Origin: Platanthera guangdongensis | Taxonomy: Eukaryota; Streptophyta; Magnoliopsida; Asparagales; Orchidaceae | Assembly: GCA_039583875.1 (NCBI GenBank) | Contig: CM077165.1 | Span: 75,070,757-75,134,756, forward strand | Direction: 5' to 3' | DNA length: 64,000 bases | Shown: positions 34,595-45,666 of the stretch, in pieces | How positions within the stretch are numbered: position 1 is the stretch's first letter | Layout: the number at the start of each line of letters is the position of its first letter | Translations under genes and position numbers: made by a program | The notes under the pieces: generated by a model | Told to the model about the DNA's origin: nothing | The model's database searches: none | Seen by the model: the letters and a program-made list of their open reading frames with translations, nothing else

Positions 34595-37420
34595 TCCTTA
34601 ACCCTTGCCCGTACGCCTGTACATATATGTGTACGCTTATATATATAGATATAATAAATAATAAGTAGAGGCTTGCATGCTTGGAGGCGTTGAAGAAGGT
34701 GACTGAGAACCCATGTATGCAAATGTGGTGGTCGGGCTCCATGTTGACGAATCTGACTCGTATGCGAACTTTGGTCGCGACAGCACGATATTGCCTATAA
34801 TTGGAGAGTGCATTACAACGAACGGTTGCAAGAAGCACCGCCGGCAACGGGACCAAGTATATTACTGACATTGGATAATTGATAATGAAAAGTGGTATGT
34901 ACATGTTTTTTATGCAATTTCACTTAAAATTTTTTTTTCAAATGGTAATGTTACAACTATTAATATTAATTTTTCTTCATATTTAGACAAAAACACTGAC
35001 AAAATACAGTGACAGATTATGCCAAAAACGATGCTAAATATTTTCAAGACAACTTTAGAGGCTATTTATGACTTCTTTTGACTTCTTTTCAAGGCAACTA
35101 TTAATATTGATATCTTCTTCATTTTTGCAGGCTAAAACATCAGTGTGAAGCAATATCATATTAGGCTACAATCATGACTTCTATTGAATGTTAACTATGT
35201 TCGTATGGACTTTAGAAAAACTAAAATTAATTACATTATGATGATATTTTGGGAAGTTTATTAATATCTTTGTATTTGTGGTGTCATTATTGCGGCTAAC
35301 AATTATGTCTGCGGATAACAAATTTATAAAACAGTAGTTTGCGGATAATAATTATGTTTGCGGATAGCTAATTTGAAAAACAGTGGTTTGCGAATATCAA
35401 ATGTTTGCGGATAGCGAAAAGTGATTTGCGTATATCAATCCCCAAAATTAAAGACACGTCATTTAACTCTTAACGAGTAGGAGGAAATCCATGCATACAC
35501 GCACACACTCTACATAATTGGGGAAAACAATAAACTTATCTCATACACGCACACACGCAGGCGAAAAAATTAAGAAAAACCAAGTTATCGAAAAATTAAA
35601 ACAACTGCATTTCTATCGCTAAAATGCCGTAGAAATGCATAAGAAGGCAAAATAAAAATTTTTTGAACAAAAACTTTTCAAACTAAAGCGAGAAATGCAA
35701 GTGCCTGAAAAATTAAAACGTTTGCATTTTTACCGTTAGATTTTGACAGAAATGCATAAAAAGTGGAAATAAAAATTGTTTGAGCAAAAATCTTTTTATG
35801 TATTTGCTAAAATCAAAGTTGTTGAACAACTAAAATAACGCTTGATTCATTCTTATATATTTGTAAAAAAGTTTAAAAAGTAGCAGAAAATGAAAATAAA
35901 AATCCTAAGTCTAACCAATTTTGATAAGAAAAATGGATCTAATAACGGCTAGAAATTTTGATAAAAAAGGAAAATTAGGCAAACAGTTTTTCATTTTAAA
36001 AAATAAATTACACAATTTTAACTCATACTCGCACACACGCAATATGAAAATGAAAACAAAAGTACATAAGATTTATGAAAAGGAGGCCTTCAAAGACATT
36101 CCAAAGCTTTGTAAGGATAAGAAAAATAATAATTTTATTAACAAAACAGGTTGATTACAAAAGCTTAAACAAACAAACTTCAAAAGGCGGGGGGGGGGGG
36201 GGGGGGGGGGTGGGGAGAATCCTTATATAGCACTACAATAGCTCCAAACAGCAGCCCTTACTCATCAAAATGGTTCAAAAATTTGGAACCCCGGACTCAT
36301 ACAACAGTTGCCCTTTTATAGGCAAAAATTTCCCAAGTACACACCCTCCGACACGGGCGTGTCGGGGGGGGGGGGGGGCGTGTCAGCACTATTCTGTAAC
36401 AACCCCATCTGTTCATATCGTATATACTAGAAGGTCCGGCCGGGGCCCCACAGCATATACCACAGAACGAGCGGTGAAGTCACGGTATGGCACCAGAGTA
36501 GCGCAGCACACCTTAACCCATTGCATTCTAGCGGAAGCCTATACAGTACACTTGAACTCCACACCTGAATGTCCGACATATAAAACACCATATTTTATAT
36601 ATTCATAGGAATGTCTTACAACACATACAAGACAAAGAGTTGGCCTTAAGGCCTTACAGGTCTTTCATACAAGTGGCCATAAACAATGGCATGGAAGCCG
36701 GCCACACAAAAGAAAACATCACATGTTCATTTCTTTAGCCTTCGAGGGCTAGTGGTGGCAGCAGCAGTAACAACAGGGACTTTAGCCCTTGTGCATCCCG
36801 CTTGGCTCTCCAACTCCTGCACAGGGACAGGCCACCCAATGGTGGAAAAAGATGAAATGGTCAGCATTCCGCTGACCAAATTATAACGACCCTACCCCTT
36901 CTCTCGGGGCAGCGGTATTCTTCCCTGCAAAGCATAGCATGTACAAGCATATATATCTATAGCTCATTCAATGTGCACTCACGCACATCCATTCCATCAC
37001 AATTGTCATCCACACGGCCAAACGATCCGTGCACTCAGGGCACATTCTTGGTGTACCGGTGAACCAGTTGACCACCACCGTATCAGGGTCGCAACGCAAC
37101 GGCAAATTACTTGAGCATTTACGCCATGGCGTGCAGCCTGAGTTCAAGTCTTAATGCACCGGGATGGTCCGTAGCCCTTCATTGTGACATGGCTCGAAGG
37201 CCTAAGACTCTCGCTATGCGCTCTAACATACCACACTTTCAGGTCTCACGTCAGACGGACATAGCGCAGGTCGGATCCTCCACCCCACATTGCTCAAATC
37301 GCCTTTGCCATCACCGAGTACCACGTACTCGCGGCACATAAAAGGCGAGGGTTGGTCTCACCGATCGTGTTTGGCATTACAGCCTGGGTATCCTCTGACA
37401 CCCATTTCTAGCACAATATT

Positions 37421-37785
37421 GGCGGGTCTTTCCTGGGCACACCAGTACTTCCTATCTTAACAGGTAACACACCACAAAGATCATAGCGTCGGCGGGTCTT
37501 TCCTGGGCACACCAGTACTTCCTGCTTCTGCAGGTACCACACCACGCATATAACAAATGTCAGGGGTCTTTCCTGGCTTACCATGCCAGTACTTCCTGTT
37601 ACTCTCTTCACAGGTACCACCTAAACATTCAGCATCACAATAGGCCTTTCCCGGACTTCCATCCGGTACTTCTTGCTATTATCTTCACAGGCATGACCCA
37701 ACAACACAAGCATGACACGGATATTTTCCTAGACTACCACTCCAGTACTCCCTGCTACTTCCTTCACAGGTCCAATCCGTCGACT
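37421..37785. repeat. five tandem repeats of about 72 bp in the Gypsy-B LTR
   Basis: Units start near 37421, 37492, 37563, 37643 and 37717, each with TCTTTCCTGG..ACCAGTACTTCCTG..CACAGGTACC. The copy in the 5' LTR spans about 49982-50332. They lie in the transcribed part of the LTR. Function unknown. Confidence 0.8.
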
Positions 37786-38344
37786 CCTAACTATTCGTTT
37801 ATCATGGAGTCTTCTCCGGTTTGTATGCAACATCACCAATCCAGACCAACCTGTCTAGAAGGGCTTCACACAGCATGTCTATTCTGTAATGTCATTTTCG
37901 GATCTATATGCTAACCACTTGGGGATTTCATGAATCAACCCAACGATCCCCATAACTGACCACCTGCTGGTGGGGGAATCATGTGCATATGAAAAAAAGG
38001 GAGCCTTCATATGGCTATGAAGAAAAGTCGTTACCCTCGTAGACCGCTTCGGTGCCATGAGCTCCAAGCTGGCTCGAACGAATCATAAGAGCATTTCCTC
38101 CGCAACGTCGGCCTCGGATCTCTCGTCGGCAAACCGCAGCACCACCGGTGATCAGTCCCCAACTCCTCCTCCTCCTTATTCATCTCTGTTTCTCTCTCTA
38201 GAAATGTAGAAAGAGGAAGCTAAAAGCCAAATGAGCTTTTCATGCTCATTCTCGGCCTTAAGAAGATAGGTAGGCCTCTCAGCCCTTGGATCCAGGCTGA
38301 AGGAATGGATGGCCACGATTTCACCAAAAATCATAAATTTTGCC

Positions 38345-38690
38345 TAACACGGCCTGTGACACGCCCATGTCCATGGTCATGTTCTCCTAAGCGGTGCTCA
38401 ACCGACTCATCAATTCTACTACACGACCATGTGACACGCCTGTGTCATGGGCCGTGTCACCCGATATGCCTACCAACACGGTCGTGTCTGTGGTCGTGTT
38501 CCTCAGGCTACAAAAACTCGAAATCACCCGAGACTCACACGGCCTTGTGCCACGCCCGTGTCTTAGGCCGTGTGCCCATACACGGCACCAGACACGCCCG
38601 AGTTCAAATGTTGAGTTCGTCAACCGTTCACCCAGGAAGCACATGCCCTTGGACATGCCCGTGTCCCAGGCCGTGTCACATACATTTTTT
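38345..38690 (-). promoter_or_regulatory. Gypsy-B U3 dyad array GACACGCCCGTGTC
   Basis: About a dozen full or partial inverted repeats with GACACG/CGTGTC arms (CACGCCCGTGTC, ACACGGCC, GGCCGTGTCAC). The 5' LTR copy spans 50905-51240, with an exact GACACGCCCGTGTC at 51111-51124. The core CACGCCCGTG matches the Athila array core. No strong TATA box is seen downstream. Confidence 0.6.
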
Positions 38691-38828
38691 CCAACTTCTG
38701 AATTTTGGGGTGTTACAACCCTCCCCTCCTTACAAAAATTTCGTCCCTGAAATTTGCACCATGTAAGGACTCAAACAAAATGATTTTCATTCGATAATTA
38801 GTTTAATATCAGTCGATACACAGTGTAT

Positions 38829-39169
38829 GACCATTACACAAAACGTTCGGGAAACTCAGCTCGCAAGATCTGCTCTCGCTCCCATGTAAGCTCTTCACGG
38901 TCGTAGTTGTCCCACCGGACTTTCACCATCCCGACCGTCTTATTCCGCAACTATTTCTCGGCTCGATCCTCGATCTGAATGGGCCTAACTTTCATTATTA
39001 ACCCGTACTCTACCGGCACACGATCAACCCTGATCACCTGAGTTGGATCTTTCATGGCCTTCCGCAACACCGAGATGTGAAATATATCATGTAAGTCACT
39101 CAATTCTGCCGAAAGAGCTAGCTGACACGCAGCTTCCCCAACTCGCTCGACCACGTCAAACAGACCAAG
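38829..39169 (-). pseudogene. Gypsy-B integrase tail (left of Copia-B)
   Basis: 38951-39154 reads VGEAACQLALSAELSDLHDIFHISVLRKAM, the segment after the GPY/F block. A stop in the linker near 38950 precedes a chromodomain-type end (VRWDNYDREELTWEREQ) that stops near 38829. The Copia-B insertion at 39174 separates it from the integrase core at 44496. Confidence 0.82.
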
Positions 39170-39174
39170 GTATC

Positions 39175-39590
39175 TGTAAAAACCGAACAGAAATAAACTG
39201 GAAGTGGTTTAACTGAAACTTTATTATCTGAAAAAGGTATCTATTACAAAGGTATGATCTCCCTTATATAGAATGGAGGAGAGAAGAGAGAATACAAATA
39301 TGAGATGTGGGACTAAAAATTTACAGGACACAAGTGAACTATAAATACACAAACCGCACAAGCCGTGCGGTTTGACAGAAGGGCTAACCGCTCGGCTACT
39401 ACCAGAGAGAGATCGCCATGTGAAACTACTAGACCGCCCGGTCTCCAAGTCGCCAGAGACAAACCGCTAGACCGCTTGGACCTCAGACAGCAACACACAG
39501 GAACTAAACAGCTGAAGGGTAACAACAAAACCGCACGGTCATCAACCCGGCAAACCAGACCGCCAGACCCCCCGGTCACCAACTTCAACA
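39175..39590 (-). repeat. Copia-B 3' LTR with TATA box and dyad array
   Basis: TGTAAAAACCG...AACTTCAACA, followed by the polypurine tract CTCCCCCTCAAGCTGG (39591-39606, plus strand). A minus-strand TATA box CTATATAAGGG is at 39262-39272. Upstream lie inverted repeats with ACCG/CGGT arms: AAACCGCAC/GTGCGGTTT at 39351-39373, GACCGCCCGGTC near 39434, and ACCGCACGGTC near 39531. Same arrangement as in the other families. Confidence 0.88.
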
Positions 39591-39597
39591 CTCCCCC

Positions 39598-40329
39598 TCA
39601 AGCTGGAGCATATATATCGATCATGCCCAGCTTGTCACAAATATGAAGAAATGAGGCAGATACTGGCTTGGTGAAGATGACAACCAGCTCTTTATCAGAA
39701 GTGACGAAGGGAGTGCAAATTTGTTCTTTCAAAATCTCTTCATGAATGAAATGACAGTCGACCTCAATGTGCTTGGTTCTTTCATGGAAGATCGGATTTT
39801 TGGAGATGTATATGGCAGCCTTATTGTCACAGAACATAGGTAGAGGATGGCTGTAGTACTCTCCAAAATCCAGCATGAGAGCCCGTAGACATTTTAACTC
39901 ACAAGTGGTCGATGTCATACTCTGATACTCTGCTTCAGCACTGGACCTGGAAACAACAGACTGCTACTTGCTCTTCCAGCTTACCAGATTTCCCCCAACA
40001 AAGGTGCAGAAACCGGAGATAGACTTGCGATCCCCTTTGTCATCAGTGTAACTCGTATCTGAGTATGCTTCAACCCTCAGATGACCATTCTTCTGAAAGA
40101 GTAATCCTTTCTCTGGCGCTGCTTTGACATACTCCAAGATCCGCAAGGCGGACTGTAGATGGCACTCCCTAGGTGCTTGCATGAATTGACTCACCTTGCC
40201 CACATCATAGGAAATGTCGGGCCTGGTCACTGTGAGATATATGAGCTTACCAACTAGACGGCTGTACCGCGTAGTATCCGAAAGAAGAGGCGAATCATTT
40301 GTCCAGGTTTTGTCTTCTCCAATTGCCAT
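39598..40329 (-). pseudogene. Copia-B RNase H (two pieces)
   Basis: 39964-40329 reads TRYSRLVGKLIYLTVTRPDI, MQAPRECHLQSALRILEYVK and SISGFCTFVGGNLVSWKSK, the end of RT and the start of RNase H. A stop separates 39598-39918, which has CDNKAAIYISKNPIFHERTKH and ends in KLGMIDIYAPA. Upstream, a frame break and stop (40330-40390) separate it from RT. Confidence 0.87.
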
Positions 40330-40390
40330 GGGGCATCAGGCAGGTTTGGCTCCAGTCAATCCTGCTTCTTTTAATAGATCAAGGGCATAC

Positions 40391-41083
40391 TTACGCTGGA
40401 AGAGGACTAAGGAGTTGGGCTTCTGAGAGATTTTGATCCCCCAAAAAGTACTTCGGAGATCCCAAATCTTTCGTGACCAGATGTTGACGAATATGCCGCT
40501 TTGTCAAGGATACCCCTTCCTGATCATCGCCAGTGAGAAGAATATCATCGACGTACACAGCAAGAACCACCAGTCCCGAGCAGGTTTTGAGAATAAATAG
40601 CGAGTGATCGGCAGAGCTGCACGCAAAACCAACGGCCTCCACGATGCCGCTGAACTTGTCAAACCAAGCTCGAGGGCTCTTCTTGAGGACATAGATTGCC
40701 TTCTTCAGCCGACATACTCGTGTCTCCCCCTGAGCAACATACACAGGAGGTTGCTCCATATAGACGGCCTCCTGAAGATCACCATAAAGGAAGGCATTCT
40801 TTACATCCAGCTGGGAAATCAGCCACTCTCGATTGACAGCCACAGAGAGAAGGACATGTATAGTGCTGAGACGAACCACAGGAGAGAAAGTGTCAAAGTA
40901 ATCAACTTCATATGTCTGGGTAAAGCCCTTAGCAACAAGGCGAGCTTTATAACGGTCCATTGTGCCGTCCGGGCCAAATTTGACCACAAAGACCCAGCGA
41001 CAACCAACAACATCAGTACCGAAGGGAGGAGGAACAAGAGTCCAGGTACCCCGCTCCATGAGGGTCGTCATTTCCTCATTCAT
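40391..41083 (-). pseudogene. Copia-B reverse transcriptase
   Basis: 230 residues: [55 protein letters not shown] and the catalytic YVDDILLTG, intact. Frame lost after PKYFLGDQ. KAIYVLKKSPRAWF replaces the usual YGLKQSPRAWF. A stop at 41117 cuts it from integrase. Confidence 0.88.
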
Positions 41084-41116
41084 GGCCAGCTTCCAGTGAG
41101 GAATAACAAGGGCCTC

Positions 41117-42412
41117 CTAGTAGGAACGAGGTGTGGCAGTGGCAGAGATAGCCAGCGCAAAGGCCCTGTGAGAAGAGGTAAGACGATCATATGAAACAAC
41201 AACAACAAGGGGGTGTAGGGTACACGTCCGCACCCCTTTGCGAAGAGCCACAGGAAGGTCCAGGTCGGCGGTTCCTTCGGCATCCGGAGCATCCGTGTTA
41301 GAGAGAGTTGGCCTGGGAGGAGAGAGCGACGGCGGTGGAGATGAGGGAGACGGTGGCGGAGAAGTGAGAGAGAGAGGCGGATGGAGAGGAGTTGACGGAG
41401 ACGGTGTAGGGGTGGATATCGCGGGAGGAGACGATGGAATGAAGGGAATAGCATGAGAATCATAAGCTAGGGGAAGAGGAGAGGAAGCTGGGGGAAGAGA
41501 AGTGGAGTCATCCGAGAAGTAGGAGGCATTCTCGAAGAAGGTAACGTCAGCGGAGACGAACTGTTGACGAAGAACGGGGTTAAAGCAACAGTAGCCTTTC
41601 TGAGTGGTGGAGTACCCCAGAAAGACATATTTGGTGGAGCGAGGGGATAGCTTATCACGGGTGGCAGATGGGGCATGCACAAATACAGTGCACCCAAAGA
41701 TGCGGAGAGGGATAGGAAAAGGCTCCTTGCCCGGATACAGAATGGAGAATGGGGTTTTCCCATGGAGAACGGTGGAGGGAATGCGATTGATGAGGTAGCA
41801 GGCAAGGAGAACATCATAGCCCCAATATGAGCGAGGGACATGCATTTGGGTCATCAACGTGCGAGCGACATCGAGGAGGTGACGGTTTTTGTGTTTCGCC
41901 ACCCCATTTTGTTGGGAGGTATAAACACAGCTAGTTTGATGAATAATGTCATGTTGCACACAAAAAGAGGTAAACGCATGACTCAAATATTCTTTAGCAT
42001 TGTCGGAGCAAAATGTTTTAATGCAAACACCAAACTGAGTTTTAATTAACTGATAAAAAGAGATCCACACATCTAAAAGTTCAGAGCGATCTCGTAAGAG
42101 ATACACCCAGGTACATCTAGAAAAATCATCAATAAAGGTTACAAAATAAGAACTACCCCGACCAATGGTGAGGGTAGGAGCAGGTCCCCAGACATCGTAG
42201 TGGACAAGATCAAATGGACGAGTAGAGCCCCGACCTTGCTTCGGATGGAAGGAGGAATGGTGATGCTTGCCTAGTTGATAAGCGTCGCAGTGGAGAGGAG
42301 TACTGGAGGGAGGGAGGTGGGGCAGAAGCTGATGTAGAAGCCGTGGTGGAGGATGACCGAGGCGGAGATACCACTGGAGAAGATCCGTACAAGAAGATGA
42401 GAAGGCGGACAA
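41117..42412 (-). pseudogene. Copia-B integrase with lost catalytic Glu
   Basis: 431 residues. The zinc site has LGHPPPRLLHQ and CDAYQLGKHHH, where the second Cys is Tyr (codon 42278-42280). The core has YDVWGPAP, FIDDFSRCTWVYLL and CSDNAKEYL, then QQNGVAKHKNRHLL, where the usual AERKNRHLL Glu is Lys (41894-41896) and the next Arg is His. All fit G-to-A changes on the coding strand. The long Pro/Ser-rich tail (about residues 290-380) is a typical copia INT-RT linker. Confidence 0.9.
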
Positions 42413-42525
42413 GGTGGAAACGTTGTCGAGGAAGTAGAGGCCGCCGCTCTCAGTCCTAGTAGCAATCGTCTATTGGGAGCTCGAATCCTAAAAAAACAAG
42501 AAGTCGGAGTAAACGTCACAGAACA

Positions 42526-43689
42526 CTAAAGCTGCTTGCATAAAGAGGTAACCGACAATAAATTGCACGGAAACTTGGGCACATAGAGACTGTCCGCTAG
42601 TCGAAGGGACGGAGTAACATGAACCACTCCCGACCCATGAACTGGGGAGGGAGAACCGTCTGCAATGATGATCGGGGGCAACCGATCATGCTGTCCGAGT
42701 AGAGAGAAGCACTGAGGATTGCCCATCATGTGATTAGTTGCACCAGAGTTGATGAGCCATTTACCGTAAGTTACCACATGGGCACTACCTGAGGATGTGA
42801 CCATTGAGGCAGACGGCTTGGAAGAGGAGGCAGAAGAGTCACCGGAGGGGCGAAGATGGGGATGCTTCGTCCAGCAGCGTTCGGAAGTATGGCCGGTGCG
42901 GCCACAGTGAGAGCAGAGGTAGCGGGAAGAAGCACATCCGCCGGACTGGTGACTGTGGCTACCAGAGCCACTCCGCTGAGTTTGATGAGCATAGTTATCC
43001 GGTGGAGGAGTAGCGGGCAGAAGTGGGCGCTGAAGGAGAGAAGTGACAACGGCGATGCGGGCAGCGCTGGCATCTAAGGTAGGAGATTTTGCCTCACCCA
43101 GAATTTGATGGCGGATCATGTCATAAGTATCAGAAAGTCGGAGCAGATAACAAACAACCAGATGCTCCTGGAAGTGCTTGTGTTGTTGAGCCAAATCCGC
43201 AGAAAAGGGGCTATTCTGAAGAATCTCAGCCCCAAGATCCTGAACCTGTTGGTAGGCAGCAGCAGGAGACAAGGTAGGACGGGCAAAGAGGTCTGCATAC
43301 AACGTATAGATGCAGGACATCTAAGCCCCTTTGGAGTACAGAGCGGTAAGATGAAGCCAAGCGGCCTTGACCATCTCATCATGACGGATTACGGGAAGGC
43401 ACTCATCGGATAGGCTGTTAGCGAGCCAAGTACGCACAGGAGTGTCACTCGCATCCCAGTCATCAAAGAGAGGTGAAGTTGTAGGAGGAGGGTCATCAAC
43501 GAGATGGTGGCGTTTGCGTTGCGAGCGTAGGAGAAAGGTGAAAGAGATGCTCCAATCTGGGTAGTTAGAGCCGACAAGCTTGGAAACTGTGCCAAGGTTC
43601 CCGGAAGGAGTAGGAGGAAGAGGCGGAGCCAGATTGGCGATAGGGGTGGTGGCAGGAGTGGTGGCAGTAGAAGCATTAGAAGGAGCCAT
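42526..43689 (-). pseudogene. Copia-B gag and protease
   Basis: Gag starts MAPSNASTATTPATTP at 43689 and is interrupted by one TAG (43321-43323), in frame with the next part at 43320. The capsid-like part has LVGSNYPDWSISFTFLL; the zinc knuckle is CSHCGRTGHTSERC. The protease site reads WLINSGATNHMMG, with Asn (codon 42748-42750) in place of the catalytic Asp. The frame stops at 42526 within the protease. Such a protease could not cleave the polyprotein. Confidence 0.9.
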
Positions 43690-44070
43690 AGGAGCAAATA
43701 ACGGGAAGCCGTGCGGTTAGGAAACAATCCTTGCGGATAGGAAGAAGAAGAGCTGCAGCGGTCACAAGGGCAGACAACAGCGGCCAGAGAAGCCACGACC
43801 AAGCCACAGACCCAAGCAAAGGGATAGAAGTCGAGCGGCTAGAAGATAGTCCGCTCGAACAGAAGCAAAGAGCAACAAGGCAAATAAGGCAACAGGTCGC
43901 GGCGATAGGATGCAGTGACTGAGCACAGGTAACAAAGAGGTCACGCACACAGAGGGCAACGATAAGGATATAAAGAAGCCGCGCGGACAGGGAGCATACA
44001 GGCGAAGCAAGCCACGCAGACAGGGAAGGCGGACAGAATCAGGAGGATAAGATCAAGCCCTCTGATACCA
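43690..44070 (-). other. Copia-B leader and primer-binding site
   Basis: The PBS (minus strand TGGTATCAGAGGGC, 44057-44070) abuts the 5' LTR and matches the initiator Met tRNA type. The leader to the gag ATG contains GCGCGG and CCGCTCG motifs like those of the LTR array, but no ORF of note. Confidence 0.85.
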
Positions 44071-44490
44071 TGTAAAAACCGAACAGAAATAAACCGGAAA
44101 TGGTTTAACTGAAACTTTATTATCTGAAAAAGGTATCTATTATAAAGGTATGGCCTCCCTTATATAGAATGGAGGAGAGAAGAGATAATACAAATAAGAG
44201 ATGTGGGACTAAAAATTTACAGGACACAAGCGGACTATACATACACAAACTGCACAAGCCGCGCGGTTAGACAGAAGGGCTAACCGCTCGGCTACTACCA
44301 GAGAGAGAGAGATCGCTATGGGAAACTGCTAGACCGCCCAGTCTCCAAGTCGCCAGAGACAAACCATTAGACCGCTTGGACCTCAGACAGCAACACACAG
44401 GAATCAAACTGCTGAAGGGTAACAGCAAAACTGCGCGGTCATCAACCCGCCAAACCAGACCGCCAGACCGCCCGGTCACCAACCTCAACA
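44071..44490 (-). repeat. Copia-B 5' LTR
   Basis: 420 bp pair of 39175-39590, with TATA at 44157-44167. Differences include decay of AAACCGCAC to AAACTGCAC and of GACCGCCCGGTC to GACCGCCCAGTC in the array. Confidence 0.93.
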
Positions 44491-44495
44491 GTATC

Positions 44496-45585
44496 TTGGA
44501 CTCAACTTTTTCAACCGTCGAATCCAGGATACGCCTTTAAATGGTTTGATCTTCAAGTATACCCAGTCGCCGACCGCGAACTCCACATTCTGGTGTTTGG
44601 AATTATAGTATTTCGCTTGCCGATCTTGAACGATCAATAGTCGTTCCCGAACAGTACGAATCGTTGAATTCGCTCCATCGATTTCATTTCTGTTATACAC
44701 TCTGGCTTCGCCTGCCTCTATCTAAGATAAAGGTGTACGACACTTCCGTCCATACAGAGCCTCATACGGTGACATACCAATGCTCTCCTTGTAGCTGTTA
44801 TTGTAGGCAAACTCCACCATGTAGAGATGATCTTCCCATCTCTTTCCGAAGTCTAGGGAGCACATCCTGCGCATGTCATCCATCGTTCTGTTGGTCTGTT
44901 TAGTTTGGCCATCCGTCTGGGGATGAAAGGCCGTACTAAATGTCAACTTCGTGCCCAACAGCTGATGAACTAGCCTCCAATCATTGGACATGAACCGCCC
45001 ATCTCGATCACTAACGATGCTTCGAGAAACATCGTGAAGCTGCACAATCTGGTGAACATATAATTTTTCCAAACTTTCAACCGAATCATCTCGCCTGTTT
45101 GGGAGAAAATGTGCTACTTTCGTTAGCCGGCCGACAATCACCCAGATGGAATCATTCCCTCGCTGCGATCTTGGCAACCCATGCACGATATCAATGGAAA
45201 TATCATCAAACTTCCACTCTGGAATCGGCAGCGACTTCAAATACCCGCCCAGCTTCTGGCATTCCTCCTTGACTATCGCACATGTTTGGCATTTGACCAC
45301 ATCTCTCTTTAGCCCTGGCCACCAGAATAGCTTTTTCAGATCATTGAACATCTTCGTGCTCCCGAGGTGGATGGATTATTTTGTATAATGCGCTTCATAC
45401 ATCAATTCTTCCCGCAATTTACCCATATTCGGGACGCACAAACGGCCCTCTTTCTGCAAAAGACCGTCATTCCAGGATATTTTGACCTCTGGCCCCTCTT
45501 TAACATAGCGGAAGAGATCTTCATCTAACCCCGTTGCTCGTCGAATCCGGTCTGTAGGGTCACATTGCACCTCCGTCCAATTCAT
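44496..45585 (-). pseudogene. Gypsy-B integrase core with lost catalytic Glu
   Basis: 45376-45585 is the N-terminal zinc region start; 44722-45351 is the core (DDISIDIVHGLPRSQRGND, SIVSDRDGRFMSNDW); 44496-44700 has QDRQAKYYNSKHQNVEFAVGDWVYL and KKLSPRYC. In DGQTKQTNRT the usual ERTNRT Glu is Lys (codon 44899-44901). A stop near 44702 and breaks near 45352 and 45376 split the frame. Copia-B separates it from its tail at 39154. Confidence 0.87.
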
Positions 45586-45666
45586 ACATGCATTGGCGGT
45601 GGAATTCTTGTCAACACAAGAAATCTCTAACTCTTCTAGCTCCTGTATGAGACGTTCATCATGCCT

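Larger units (their letters stand above)
33969..35443. mobile_element. non-autonomous TIR DNA transposon, 1.5 kb
   Basis: The insertion is absent from the paired LTR at about 10434. Ends are inverted: GGGAATTGATATACGCAAA on the left and the complement of GGGGATTGATATACGCAAA on the right. The 8-bp TSD AAAATTAA is at 33961-33968 and 35444-35451. The subterminal motif TTTGCGGATA recurs at least five times near the right end, and its complement near the left, as expected of transposase-binding repeats. There is no transposase. The 8-bp TSD suggests hAT; the GGG terminus is more Mutator-like. I leave the superfamily open. Confidence 0.82.
32339..36394 (-). repeat. Athila-type 5' LTR, first part (contains a DNA transposon)
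   Basis: Pair of 8826-12003, starting with decayed CGATAGG. It holds the TIR transposon 33969-35443 and is cut at 36394 by Gypsy-B, resuming at 51285. A (CA)n run (33850-33886) and a 22-base G run (36189-36210) are expanded relative to the 3' LTR. TATA box at 36311-36322. Confidence 0.88.
36395..38717 (-). repeat. Gypsy-B 3' LTR
   Basis: 2323 bp, TGTAACAACCCC...GGGTGTTACA, followed by the polypurine tract (ACCCTCCCCTCCTTAC on this strand, 38718-38733). Parts of the middle (37828-37960) resemble the Gypsy-C LTR near 53300. Confidence 0.92.
39175..44490 (-). mobile_element. Copia-B: Ty1/copia element in Gypsy-B integrase
   Basis: 5316 bp, LTRs of 416 and 420 bp, perfect TSD GTATC (39170-39174 and 44491-44495). 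Minus-strand order: gag, PR, INT, RT, RH. It carries several inactivating changes. The insertion splits the Gypsy-B integrase just before the GPY/F region. The exact copia lineage is not assigned. Confidence 0.95.

Noticed and set aside
40604..41194. 196-residue plus-strand ORF
   Set aside because: Antisense shadow of the Copia-B reverse transcriptase, whose motifs are clear on the minus strand.
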